From: Peronospora farinosa
Lineage: Eukaryota; Oomycota; Peronosporomycetes; Peronosporales; Peronosporaceae
Assembly (NCBI GenBank): GCA_947646735.1
Contig: CANTFK010000182.1
Location: forward strand, 372,001 to 436,000
Reading direction: 5' to 3'
DNA length: 64,000 bases
Each line of letters starts with the position of its first letter. The first letter of the stretch is position 1. Below are positions 21,698-32,739 of the stretch, piece by piece. The notes below the pieces were generated by a model. That model was not told the origin of the DNA. It saw only the letters and a list, made by a program, of their open reading frames with translations, and did not search any database. Made by a program: the position numbers and the translations under genes.

Positions 21698-22490
21698 TCA
21701 TCTTTCGGCATTGTGCCGGATCCAGATGATGATACTGATGATCCAATAGATCGTCGTGTCATTCACGCACTTGAAACAAAACGTAACCTTTCGCTGAAGT
21801 ATCTTGAGGTCTGTCACGAATCTCATTTCCTTCTCAAATTTGCACGAATGCACACATATATCTAAAGCACCATTTGCAGGTACTGTATCGCCCCAAGATT
21901 TTTCCATAGCGCCCCAAATTCTTATTACAAGCTGTGCAATTGTAATCAGGATCCCGAGACTTGATCATTTTCAGCTCCGCGTATCGTTCTCCAAGAGCTT
22001 GTCTCAATTTCTTCATTTCTCCGTAAATGTGCGTATTGAGTGAGGATAGTAGCCTGTTAACGAAATCAGGAGCTATCAGCCGACGAACGCCTTCGGTCAT
22101 AGGTTCCATCATCCCCATCATGTAGAACGAGACGGTCTTGACGAAAAAAAAGCAAACAGATAGCTTCGCGCGAACACGCTCTTTCAAGACATGAGCTTGT
22201 AGGAAGTCTACGGAATGCAGAAGCCAGTAGCCTAATCGACTGCCGTTCGGAAGCAACTTTATATCGGTTGCTTCGACGTAGATGTAGGCCGCGGTTCTCG
22301 CTTGACCAATCTTATGAAATGATGGCGAACATCCAGCTCCATTTAATTTACAGCGACAGAGAGAAATTGGTTCTTCTGAAGTTGGTCCTTTAGCGATCGA
22401 AAGCACTGCAGATCCGCTGCGGCCATCGATAAATGAGCGTGTGGATTCAAGTGCAGGACTTAAGATGCCCATCATAACATCATCTAATCG
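21698..22490 (-). pseudogene. Third START-FYVE copy, 5'-truncated and frameshifted
   Basis: The frame 22475-21834 reads YIYVEATD, LGYWLLHSVDF, MMGMMEPM and the zinc-finger pairs CTAC and CKWC, clearly the same family as the two intact genes. Near 21840-21860 a frameshift moves the rest (HSCKFEKEMRF... FCFKCVND) into another frame, and a second shift near 21765 precedes a Ser-rich tail. The amino-terminal 120 or so residues are not found upstream of 22490, and the region between DDVMMG and YIYVEATD is rearranged relative to the paralogues. Non-functional as it stands. Confidence 0.8.
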
Positions 22491-23217
22491 ATCCGAAGCA
22501 CAACATCGACTGCAACTTGGAAAATATATATATCTAGCATTATCTTATGTAATGGAATTGCAAAGTATTTTTCTTTCGCCATTGTTGTAAAGCGGCACTG
22601 AGGATGAAACGAGATAGTTCGTGAATGAACTAAGACGCTTGGTGAATGTTCAACAGTAGCTCTAGTCAATTTTTTTTAATTATTGAAGGCGCTAAAACCA
22701 AAGCTACACCGCCATGTGGAGTGTAGGAATCAAACTTCTGTCACTTCAGCGTCTGCTACGGTATACAAACTTTTGTCTTGGTGAACTTAGGAGAAGTTGA
22801 CATCGATAGCTTTGACGACTACGCATTCATTTATATCGTGGACGCCAGTGCCGTGGTGCTTGTTGCAATCTCTCTTGTGAACATATTACAACAGTGCTCA
22901 CCTTCACACTTACTTGATAAATTATGGAGTGACCTGTGAACGACTGGTAATATACAATTCGCTGGAAAATATATCGCAAAAAGGTACGCATCGGTGATGA
23001 CTTCTCGCGGAGGTCGCATACCTGAAGCCAATACACAGCGACAACATGGAAAGGTAAGGTGCCACAATGAAGATACTGAAGCTGAGCAGTACACGGCGTC
23101 ATCTCCTTCTGGTCGACGTACAAGAAGCAACATCGCTATCATGCACTGCAAGTACACGGTAGGTATCAACCGCAAATATTGTTGAAGCGCGTTAGCCTCG
23201 AAAAGCAACAAACCAAA
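22491..23217. other. Intergenic, nothing recognised
   Basis: Between the START pseudogene and the 3' end of MCM5. The frames present show no family motif. Confidence 0.45.
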
Positions 23218-25461
23218 TTACTTGACGCGAGATACAAACTTGTACTGGCTGAGCTGTCGAAGTGACCCCTTCTGCACCATAGCTCGGATCGCACGTTGGA
23301 TAGCGTTGGGGTTGTAGCCCTGTGCCTCAAGACGGCTGTATAAAGCGCTGGTCTCGACGCGCGTACCAATACGTAGAGTGCGATTTATACTTTGCTCCAC
23401 CTCCTCGGCCTTTTCGTGCAAACCACCAAAGAGTCCTTGTGTGCCGCCGTCCTTAGCTGCATTCATTGTACTCACGCTGAACAATCGAATAGCCTCCTGC
23501 ACATGCTCACGCGTGGCTTCGCTAAGTAAGTGCATCTTTGCCAGCGATTCCGAGATACGTACGAGAGCTTCGAGCTGACGCACAGTAACGGGGATAGTCG
23601 TTTCGCCGCCCTGCATGCGACGCACATCGTCGCGTACTCCAACATAAAAATCTTGAAGAGCTTGCGCTGCTCCAACCGACAGTCGTGGAGCGCAACGGGT
23701 ACGACAATACGTGATGAATTTCTTGAGCAACCACGGCTCAAATTCGCCGCCACTGGTGGCATTCTCGCCGGTCGAGGTATCTCCAGCCGCCGATACGAGT
23801 GCGTTGGTATGCATCCGCACCACGTGTGCAGCCATTTGTCTATCTCTCGCGTCGTCCTGGATATCGCGCACAATAAAAATCATGTCAAATCGACTTAAAA
23901 TTGTGCTCATGAGATCAATATTTTCAGAAGCAGAGCGCATGTCGTCGTAACGACCAAACACGGGGTTTGCAGCAGCCAATACACTTGCACGTGAGTTTAA
24001 AATAGTAGTAATACCAGCCTTTGCAATGGAAATCGTCTGCTGCTCCATAGCTTCGTGAATAGCAACACGATCTGATTCACGCATTTTATCAAACTCGTCG
24101 ATACAAACGACTCCTCCATCCGCCAATACCATTGCTCCTCCTTCCAAATAAAACTCTCCTTTTGAGTCTCGAATCACAGACGCCGTGAGACCAGCAGCAC
24201 TACTACCTTTACCGGACGTATACACGCCAACGGGTGCAATTTTCTCTGTAAATTTCAAAAATTGTGATTTTGCTGTACTAGGATCTCCAAGCAGCAATAC
24301 ATTGATATCACCTCTTAAAATCATTCCATCGGGTAGTCGTTTTCTCGAGCCACCGACTAATAAACACACGATAGCTTTCTTCATATTCACCGTATAATCT
24401 CCATAAATTGATGGAGCAATACTTGCAGCCAATTTCTCGTAAAGATTGGGATCACGTGCCATTTCATGAAATTTCTCTTCTTCTATAGGTGAAAATGTCG
24501 CTTTGGCTCGTCCTGCACCTTCTTCATCAATTTCAATACCCACCACTCGTAAATAAAGCGTACGAATGGCTACAGCTCCGACCGTTTTCCCTCCTGAATT
24601 AATGACTGACGTAATTCCTACAACGGAGACTCGAGTACCAGGAGATGCTTTATCCACCAAATGACGATCAGCAATCAGCGCTAAGTTGCGTGGCATTTCA
24701 CCAGTCGGTACTACTTCTGGGTTTTCCTGCAACTTAAGTGTTTGTTGGTCGACGTAATCACTTTTATCCGGCAAGACCGTATACGAGTCTTTGGGACACA
24801 TGTCACTACTAGAAGCGACGGTATTGTCTTGGTCTCTGTTACGGTCACAAATGCGAGGGATACTAACCCCACCCATCCCCGAAACGGCAACACGTTTGGT
24901 ATGGCCACAATTGCGACATTTTAAAGTTGCCGAGACACACTTGGTGCGCACGCGCGTGGCACTGATGACGATTCCAGGAATTTTCACCAATCGATTGATT
25001 TCCTGTGCATGGACGTGTCGCAGAGGCACTGGAGCTTGATCACTGGTTAAAATTGCTTGGATATCAGGTACATGTCCTTTTATTGTTGCACTAAGATCGG
25101 ATGACGAATCATCGATTGCGGCAACTGACGACTCTTGGGCTGACACGAGCAGCTGCGTCAACATCTGTTTTGCCGCATTTTCTAAAAGAGGCAGTTGTTC
25201 CTTTGGGCTCTTCAAAAGAAGATCTTGTAGCTCCTGGTCAAAGACCGCCACGTGCGAGACGTTGACGATTACAAACCAATGGTGACGTCGCGCATTGGCC
25301 AGGAGCTGTTCACGGTAATAGAACACTGGTCCGACCCGGAATCCACGCAGAAATGCGAGCAGACGACGCTGTAGAGACGCAGGACTAGCGGTCTGACGAG
25401 CGTCGGATGTCTGTGCGCTCTCCATACCGACAGACGACACGCGACCTGCATCCCAGTCCAT
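23218..25461 (-). CDS. MCM5: DNA replication licensing factor MCM5
   Basis: 747 residues from the ATG at 25461 (the open frame to 25518 starts only with TTG). MCM N-terminal domain at about 20-290, with zinc-finger cysteines CRNC and a second pair around RICD and DMCP. AAA+ domain at about 320-650: Walker A GDPSTAKSQFLKF, Walker B VCIDEFDKM, sensor region AAANPVFGRYD and arginine finger SRFDMIFIV. The C-terminal winged-helix region is retained (about 670-745). It is part of the MCM2-7 helicase in the nucleus, loaded at origins in G1. Subfamily 5 is chosen from the amino-terminal RLLAFLRGF region and the zinc-finger sequence. No intron. Divergently arranged with the PGM gene, 1.04 kb apart. 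Confidence 0.93.
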   Translation of the reverse strand: MDWDAGRVSSVGMESAQTSDARQTASPASLQRRLLAFLRGFRVGPVFYYREQLLANARRHHWFVIVNVSHVAVFDQELQDLLLKSPKEQLPLLENAAKQMLTQLLVSAQESSVAAIDDSSSDLSATIKGHVPDIQAILTSDQAPVPLRHVHAQEINRLVKIPGIVISATRVRTKCVSATLKCRNCGHTKRVAVSGMGGVSIPRICDRNRDQDNTVASSSDMCPKDSYTVLPDKSDYVDQQTLKLQENPEVVPTGEMPRNLALIADRHLVDKASPGTRVSVVGITSVINSGGKTVGAVAIRTLYLRVVGIEIDEEGAGRAKATFSPIEEEKFHEMARDPNLYEKLAASIAPSIYGDYTVNMKKAIVCLLVGGSRKRLPDGMILRGDINVLLLGDPSTAKSQFLKFTEKIAPVGVYTSGKGSSAAGLTASVIRDSKGEFYLEGGAMVLADGGVVCIDEFDKMRESDRVAIHEAMEQQTISIAKAGITTILNSRASVLAAANPVFGRYDDMRSASENIDLMSTILSRFDMIFIVRDIQDDARDRQMAAHVVRMHTNALVSAAGDTSTGENATSGGEFEPWLLKKFITYCRTRCAPRLSVGAAQALQDFYVGVRDDVRRMQGGETTIPVTVRQLEALVRISESLAKMHLLSEATREHVQEAIRLFSVSTMNAAKDGGTQGLFGGLHEKAEEVEQSINRTLRIGTRVETSALYSRLEAQGYNPNAIQRAIRAMVQKGSLRQLSQYKFVSRVK

Positions 25462-26501
25462 TATTCCTGGAGAGAGTTGAACGACAAAGTGAAATTGTGT
25501 GGAAGGAGATTTACACAAAATATACGTAACCAGGTGAGACCTAGTTTTGTGTAAGAAACCCTAGAACAATCAAGCACTGAGCCATTCAGCCAATCAAGGT
25601 CGTTTAGTCCTTATTTATGTGAGCTACCATCGCTTACATGAGCTTGACAACTATTTCGTCGTGTAAAACACAGCGAATAGAGACCACAATTTACGTCTAA
25701 ATATGTATTTTTGTCATACTCTGAACCCGATTACCTTTCGAATCGAGTTCGTACCAACTTCTCACTTATTGGTACTGACAGAAAAGTGAGCCCAACACGA
25801 CGGAGTTGTGCGCCACAATAATGATGACTTGATGTGCAAGATCATATTGGCTGACATGGCCAGCTTTGAGCAAGCATACGTTGCAGTCATGTATCCGTGC
25901 TTAGCCAGGATCCTACCGTCGCACATAGAGAATATACACAGCCAAAAGTAACCACTGATACCACTTTTTAATTCTATGGGTCATATGCGTCGCTTACTTA
26001 TAATGCTTATCAAATAAACACTAAAGCAAGCACCGACGCGCTAAAAGGCTGCCCAACTACACGATGAACAAGCTCGGACGCGAAATGCCAAGTGAACAAG
26101 TCTGTATTACCTAGTTGATAGTACTCTTGTTTGACGCTGCCGGATGCACGTGCGCTTGATATTCCATCAGTTTAGTGGTCTAGTGAGTTAGACGATGGAA
26201 TTAACTCAACAAAGAAGTTACTACAATCATAAAGAGGAGTTACATGTAACGTCTAAGCAATCTCATCAAGCAAGCTTCATAACTTCAAGTAATTACATTG
26301 ATTTGCTCCTCCTGTGTCGTGTCTTGTACCATTATTATTTGGCTACATCAGAGTCCCCGTTATTTTTGCGAGCTCTGTCCAATGACAGAAGAGTATTATG
26401 TATGACCGACATGTATATTTAACGAAAAATCTCTTGCTTTCACTATGTTTCTTATGTTGGAAGCAGCCCATCAGTTCGCTATTTACCTAGTATCATCCAT
26501 A
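25462..26501. other. Divergent intergenic region between MCM5 and PGM
   Basis: About 1 kb holding the 5' flanks of both genes. No core promoter motif can be identified with certainty. A 75-codon plus frame at 26195 has no features. Confidence 0.5.
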
Positions 26502-27281
26502 ATGGCTGCCAAGTATCAGATTGTTTTAATTCGTCACGGCGAGAGCCAATGGAATGTGGACAACAAGTTTACAGGTTGGCACGATGTGCCTCTATCCGCC
26601 AAGGGCGAGCACGAGTCGCATGATGCTGGCAAGGTACTCAAGGAAGCCGGCTTTAAGTTTAACTTGGCCTATACTTCAGTGCTTAAGCGTGCTATCAAGA
26701 CGCTATGGAACATCCTAGAAGAGACGGACCTGATGTGGATCCCCGTGATCCGTTCGTGGCGTCTTAATGAGCGCCACTATGGTGCGCTTACGGGACTAAA
26801 CAAGCAAGAGACAGTGGATCAGCACGGCATCGAGAAGGTCGTGATCTGGCGTCGCAGCTACGCCACGCCACCCCCGTCGCTCGATGCTGACAGCCAGTAC
26901 TACCCAGGAAACGACCCCAAGTACGCGGACGTGCCTAAGGAGCTCCTGCCCTTTGCGGAATCGCTGGCCACTACGGGCGAGCGCATGCTACCGTACTGGA
27001 AAGAGACCATTCTTCCATCCATCAAGGAAGGAAAGAAGATCGTAATAGCGGCACACGGCAACTCGCTACGTGCGCTGGTGAAGCACCTAGATAACATTCC
27101 AGAGGACACGATTACGAGCCTCAACATCCCCACGGGTGTTCCTCTTGTCTACGACCTGGACGCAAACTTTAATCCGGTGCCGCACAAGGACGCCATTGCC
27201 CCGCTGTCCGGATACTATATCGGCAATCAGGAGGAGATCAAGGCACGCATTGCTGGCGTTGCGAACCAAACTAAGGCTTAA
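26502..27281 (+). CDS. 2,3-bisphosphoglycerate-dependent phosphoglycerate mutase
   Basis: 259 residues from ATG 26502. It interconverts 3- and 2-phosphoglycerate in lower glycolysis through a phosphohistidine. Motifs: [11 protein letters not shown] at 7-17 with the phosphorylated His, [23 protein letters not shown] with the catalytic Glu-Arg, and [12 protein letters not shown] with the second His. Length is that of the dimeric dPGM family. An in-frame ATG at 26445 would add 19 residues (hydrophobic, no basic residue), so it is not a typical mitochondrial presequence. It is a true mutase by the family-specific RHYG region, not a generic phosphatase. Confidence 0.94.
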   Translation: MAAKYQIVLIRHGESQWNVDNKFTGWHDVPLSAKGEHESHDAGKVLKEAGFKFNLAYTSVLKRAIKTLWNILEETDLMWIPVIRSWRLNERHYGALTGLNKQETVDQHGIEKVVIWRRSYATPPPSLDADSQYYPGNDPKYADVPKELLPFAESLATTGERMLPYWKETILPSIKEGKKIVIAAHGNSLRALVKHLDNIPEDTITSLNIPTGVPLVYDLDANFNPVPHKDAIAPLSGYYIGNQEEIKARIAGVANQTKA

Positions 27282-28301
27282 GACAACGACTACTTCCTAG
27301 TTGACGCAGTGTATTCTTAAATGGTTAAGAGAACAAGTTACAATTTTGCTGGGATATACTAGGGTGGATTCCAAGTCAAGAAGCTTTGAAATAATACAAT
27401 GGAGGTAAATAGTACTGTGCTGCCTGATAGTATACTACCCACAGATTATGTCATAAAAAAGGTATTAGGACCTGTATATATAGATCTCCCTCCAATAAGT
27501 TATCATCTGATAAGCTATAAACTCTAGTAAGGTGTCAAGTTTCGTAAGTTATAAGTAATACCCAACATAAATTCATATGGGGAAAGTTAACCGCACTCAC
27601 GATAAATGTCTCCCGCACCCATCACCTTTTTGAGTAATATAGGAAGTAGTTAAGGTTTGCGACGCGTATATAGCCCATTGCAGACATTTTTCCATCTAGC
27701 GATTATGGCCAGTGACAGCGAAGACTCCTTATGCGATGGACTGCTAGATGTTCATTGGATTGAAGCAGGCAACTCTTGACTTGCCATAACGATGTCCCTT
27801 CTCAAGGCACCGACCCTAGAATTAACGTTGTTGACGAATCCAGCTTGCCTATGCTTCCGAAAAATATATATTCACTGAAAAAGTAATGAAGATGCCTTTC
27901 CTGCTGTAACGATAACCTCTCACGAGCACGGGAATTCAGTTAAGAAGAAAAAAGAAAATTGTTCAAATAGAACCAGATCAGCCGAAACCGAGAATGTTTG
28001 ACTCCCCATCACCCACTACATTGAATGCGCTCGTGAAAGGATACCAGACAATCATTTAGAGGAATTGGCGACGCCGAAATGAAAGCATCGCTCTTTGTTG
28101 ACGAACTGCAAGTTGAGCGCAACCATAAAGAATGATGCACCCGGCGATGCTGGCTACTTCACTATTGCTTTTGCTGGAGTGCATAATCATCTCGCTGCCC
28201 TTGGTTTGCGATCTTTGCTAATAGCCAGAAGAAATAGCCAAGAGCAAAAGGAAATGTCGAAGCGATTTCTAAGATCTGGATGAAAGCCGGCATCCGTCTT
28301 C
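27282..28301. other. Intergenic, nothing recognised
   Basis: AT-rich flank between PGM and the retrotransposon block. Frames are short and featureless; it probably includes the PGM terminator. Confidence 0.45.
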
Positions 28302-29519
28302 TGTAACGGGCTAAAAGTTACACGGTTCGTTAAGTATCGAATACTTAACGGGCAGGCCTAAAAGGGTACGAGGTACTTAAGGCTTGCCACTTGGGTGAGG
28401 CACATCAATGTGACCAACCCTCGTGAATGTGATATTTATGGATGGATTCACATTCAACGGGAATGACGCCAGTTGGGACTGGGCGTCATGGTGACGCTTC
28501 ATACAGACGTCATCAGCGAGCTTACATATAATGTAAGCTCGCACGTAAGGATACGCTTCTGAGGAGATGCGTATCCGATCTTGTATATTTGACCAATCAG
28601 TAGTTAGATTTATATTTAGTTAAATTCTATACAATACAAATTAGGCTTGAATTTGCTATCGTATCTGCGCACGAGAAGCTGCACAAGCTATTGCGTGAGT
28701 GAGGCACTTGTTAGTTGTTGTTACGCGAATCGCTTTAAACGGACGGCAATAGTTGGTTTGGGGCTTTAAGCGGTCGACGAACACCACCACCGCACGCGGA
28801 GGTACGACGGTCTAACCGCTTCCTCGCGCTGCTTGAAGGTGTGCCCACGTAGTACGTGGAAGCTTCTTTACGAAGCGCCTGTATACACTAGTATTCATTT
28901 TCACGACTTTTCTCTGTTGAGCGTGTGTAGACGGGCACTTCTACGAAGTTGCCTCGTGCTACTAGCACACAACTTCAGCACAAGCGAGGAAGCGGTTAGA
29001 ACGTCTTACCTTCGCGTGCGAGGGTGGTTGTGTGGTTGGTCAAGTCGTACCACCAGTTGCCTCTCGCTTTAGCGAGAGTGCAGCGAACTTCTAAGACAAG
29101 AAGGCACCGACGTCACGAAGAAGCTTTTTCAGCTTCTCGCGCATGGTGCTTCGGTGTTTAGCAAATTCAAGACTGAGCTATATTTTTTAATGAATTATAA
29201 TAAAATATAAACTTAACTACTTATTGGCTATATATGTATATAGATCGGATACGCGATTCTTTAGAGAGCGTATCCTGTCGCATGATATTAAATCTAAATT
29301 TAAGATCGCAACTGACGTCCTTCTGAGACGTCGCGATGCCTAGCTTCAACCAGCGTCATCCCTTCCCATGTGAGTCCATAAATGGATATCACATTCACGA
29401 GGGTGAGTCACATTTGTGTATCGTACCCAAGTGACAGGTCAAAAGTAATCATGGATACTTTTAAACCAAACATTAAGTATATTACTCAATGTTTACGTGT
29501 AACTAGATGCCCTGTTACA
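28302..29519. repeat. Gypsy1 LTR region: two LTR-like halves in inverted orientation
   Basis: Starts TGTAACGGGC and ends GCCCTGTTACA. The left half (28302 to about 28900) reads as an LTR in plus orientation and matches 40987-41356. The right half (29519 down to about 28930) reads the same LTR type in minus orientation and matches 40987-41356 followed by 48952-49205. The halves are diverged from each other. Together they form an imperfect palindrome of about 1.2 kb. The minus half is the 3' LTR of the left Gypsy1 arm because the polypurine tract (minus strand) abuts it at 29520-29534. Confidence 0.75.
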
Positions 29520-29623
29520 CCATCCCCCCTTTTAGAACGATTTTTACATTTGTAAAACATCGCCTAGGAGACGGATAGACTGCGAGCCGTTATAAACGCG
29601 CCGCTTTAGTCTGCTCAATTCTC

Positions 29624-30817
29624 ATGCCACCGAAACGTGGTAAGGCTGATGGGTCGCCTGCAAAGGCACTAATGCAGTCCAGCACTAAGCGAACGTGCCG
29701 CGATTTATCGTAGCCGTCGCAAAGTGCTTCAGGCACTAAGGTGAATCTTCCATCTCACCCTAATGTGGATGAAGGTCCATCTCTCATTGTAGATTACAAT
29801 GAGACTACACCACTGCCATCACCCCAAAGTGGAGATGAGCAAAGTGCATTAATAGGACATATGTCCCCATCATTTGAGGCACCCGTCCTTGAGGAAGCAT
29901 CTATGCTTCCTACAAGCGAAAGTAAAACTCCGTCGTCTGCGCCTACGAGCGCAGCGACTAAGACTGAGCGCGCTACTTCGAAAGGAGTAGTAGCAACTCA
30001 GTCAGATGTGACTCCTCATGCTGATGTCTTGACAATTTATAATGGAGGGTCAGACTCAGGTAATTATAATGAAGGGTCAGACTCAGGTGAGCTTAAAGCT
30101 CCACCAAGTACACCTTCGGCCTCACTAGCCCGCCGTCGCGAGGGAGGCTACGTGAGTGGTGGCTTGCCACCAATGCCACCTCCATTCGAGTGGATAAACT
30201 CGAAGGAGTCTAGTGCATCGCTTTTGCAGCGTGCAACTATTGACGCTCATAAGTTTTATAGCGTCTTTCCTTTGTGGAAAAAGCAGGGCAAAGCACTTGG
30301 TCGTGCTTTCCCAATTCCAGTCGTGCTGCGTTCTAACGAAACAGCCGTCGAATATGAAGCTGAAATTCGGCGCCTTGTTACCTTGCATGTAGATGCAACG
30401 AAACAACGGTCGCAGCGAATCAGCTTCGCCATGAAGCGTGCGCATGAAATCTTGGGTGGTAAGCGACCCCCAATTAATTCTTGCCACGCTTCTTCTGCTG
30501 GTCCATCCGGACCTAGCAGAAAGACGACAGCTGGTGCTGCTTCACATAAGCAGCCACCAACCCAGGAACGTCGACGCGCAAAGCGTCCACAGGGTCCCAC
30601 GAGTCAAAGCTCGTTGGGTAACCCTTCCAGTGGACAAGGATTTGGAGCTTTCGCTTCAAAAACCGGTGGGCCAACAGCCTTCCAACAAGGAAGCGCGTAT
30701 TCCCTTCCGTGTCCACCAACACAGGTGGCGCCCGATAGGAGTGGAGATTACGCCCACCTACTCGCGGCTGCCTACCCTGCTGCTGTTCAGTCGCTGGCTG
30801 AGTTCGCTGCACTGTAA
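29624..30817 (+). CDS. Antisense ORF of Gypsy1 (left copy), unknown protein
   Basis: Lies opposite the chromodomain and the 3' untranslated part of the element. From 29741 it is open for 358 codons; in the same frame an upstream ATG at 29624 (MPPKRGKADGSPAK) is separated by a single TAG at 29711-29713. Composition: acidic Ser/Thr/Pro-rich first third, a more structured centre (about residues 150-250 of the 358, with KKQGKALGRAFPIP and AEIRRLVTLHVDATKQ), and a basic Lys/Arg-rich part (ERRRAKRPQ) that could be a nuclear or nucleic-acid-binding signal. A TATA-like TTATAAAC lies at 29589-29597, about 27 bp before the ATG. No family recognised. Whether it is expressed is unknown. Confidence 0.5.
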
Positions 30818-31225
30818 AGGCAGGTGACAGATATCGAGAGTCAAGTCTCGCGACTGAACTCGGATCTGCGCGATGTGAGAACGAGGGACCGTCAGGGTAT
30901 GACCGCCTGAAGACCCGTTTGTACGTCTTAGAGCGACTGGTGATGAGATATCCGCGTCAAGCGCGGAGTCCTCCTCGATTACCGAGTCCTCTACCACCTC
31001 GTTCGTATACTGGGAGCCTTTCGGCTTCCCCTTCGCCTGATCGGCCGCGACACTCGACTCACAGTCGACGTCACCATCGATCTCGTTAGACCGATGTGGA
31101 TATGCGATCTCTTCTGGATCAACATACCGTTTCAGACGACCCACGTAACATACGGGGTGCGTCTTCATATACGGTGGTAAAGTGAGCCTATAATCTAGGT
31201 ACTCGACCATCGTAAATGGATTCAT
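30513..31225 (-). pseudogene. Gypsy1 Pol C-terminus with chromodomain (left copy)
   Basis: Minus frames read MKTHPVCYVGRLKRYV (post-integrase, tether region) at about 31180-31125, then, after a frame change near 30800, FLVGRLLAHR and ILVHWKGYPTSFDSWDP, the strand and aromatic-cage region of a chromodomain. Stop at 30513-30515. Chromodomains on gypsy integrases direct insertion to modified chromatin. The antisense ORF overlaps it. Confidence 0.75.
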
Positions 31226-31452
31226 AATCCGGGGCTATAGATTAGTAGTACCACCAGGTAGTGCAGAAATTGCATGTTTAGGTAGGGTAGCAGAAGTTAA
31301 TAGCACTTTGTCCCCCACACTAAAGTGTTCATTGTTTTTGCGACCATGCTGGTCTGCATACTGTTTCTGCTTGTCCTGTGCGCTTGCCATCGCGTCACGG
31401 ACTTTACGTGTGATGGCTTGTCGCTCATCCACAAAGCGCTGAGCTTCGCTCA

Positions 31453-32663
31453 CGCTTCTAGCATCCAGCTCGCCTATGACGCCTTCAAGAGGTCGTTCAT
31501 GGGTCGACGCTGTTGATACACTATAGTGTCATCGTCAGGGAGAACTGTCATTTCTTGCCGTGCCTCCTCTGTGACTCCTATAGGTGTCGTGACCACTGCT
31601 AAATTAGCAGTGTCACTAGGGAACCTTGGCCCTCTTTGGCATTCGCACCGAGCGAAGTGAGGGGCCCTCCCCCACTAAGACTCGGGCTGCGTACAAACGA
31701 GACTGGCGTTCGAGGATTACGCAGTCCGTTAATGTAAAACGGTGTTTCACCCGTACTGGCGTGAACACTATTATTAATAGCGATCTCCACGAATGACAAT
31801 TGCGTGCTCCATTATTTGGGAGTCGCTACTGTACGCAACATATCCGCCACGACTCGATTGGCACGTTCTGTTTGGCCATCAGTTTGGGGATGATCAGCGG
31901 CTGACATGTGGAGCTTGCTTCCCAGCAGCTCAAACACATGTCGCCAAAAACCCGACGTAAAACGCGGATCCCGGTCCGATACTATGGACTCGGGCATCCC
32001 GTGTAGTCGATAAACGTGATCCAGAAACAAGAGGGCAGCCTCTTTTCCTGAGATCTTGGTGCTACATGATGATAAATGCACCATCTTGTTCAGTCTTTCT
32101 ACAAAGACGACGAGCCCCGTCCTGCCTTTATGGTCAGGCGGTAAGCCAAACATGAAGTCCAAACTGACCGACTTCCAACAATCCGTTGGAATCGGCAGTG
32201 GCTTCAGTGGCGCACTGTTCGAAGGTGCAGGCTTTCTGCGCTGACACTCTTCGCAAGAGCGAATATAGTTGGCCACCCACCGATATAGGTGGGGCCACCA
32301 AAATTCCTCTGACACTCGTAAAAATGTCTTTTCACGGCCCAGATGCCCACTAGATGGCGCATCATGGCGCTCGTGAAGTATCATCAGCTTGAGATCTGTG
32401 TCATGAGGGACATAGATTCTCAAGGGATTACAGGGTGACAGTTGATGCCATAACAGGCCATCACTGTAACTAAAGCGATTTAGTTTCGCTTTGAGGTGCG
32501 ACGGAAGGGTAACCTTTCGTCCACCAAAATGATCCAACAGCAGGCGACAATGTTCGTCCTGACTGTAACACTCCTTGATATCGGAGGCCATTGAGCTCGT
32601 CACATGGTAGCTCTTCATGGCTGCCAAAGTTGACGAATCAACTTGTGCTTTCGCACGAGACAC
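31453..32663 (-). pseudogene. Gypsy1 integrase (left copy)
   Basis: The frame from 32663 to 31812 holds the HHCC zinc finger (H near GHLGREK, then CEECQRRK), the catalytic core Asp in LDFMFGLPPD, Asp in SDRDPRFTS and Glu in TDGQTERANR. The frame changes after 31812 and continues as MSFVEIAINNSVH and further; a 1-bp deletion near 31620 (relative to the right copy) breaks the tail. All catalytic residues are present but expression as one polyprotein is impossible. Confidence 0.85.
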
Positions 32664-32739
32664 ACTTTACTGGTGTCTTGCCTCGAAGTCTGGTCTGCGC
32701 GATATAGCGTTAGCCAAGAGATTCGGCTTACCCGGCTTT

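Noticed and set aside
23378..24924. Several frames opposite MCM5
   Set aside because: Shadows of a conserved coding sequence.
29640..29713. Intron (GTAAG ... TAG) removing the stop in the Gypsy1 antisense ORF
   Set aside because: Splicing these sites leaves 16 bases in exon 1 and shifts the frame into a stop within nine codons, so it does not join the two open parts.
30256..30600. 114-codon minus frame opposite the antisense ORF
   Set aside because: Codes for no motif and lies between chromodomain stop and polypurine tract; shadow of the antisense ORF.
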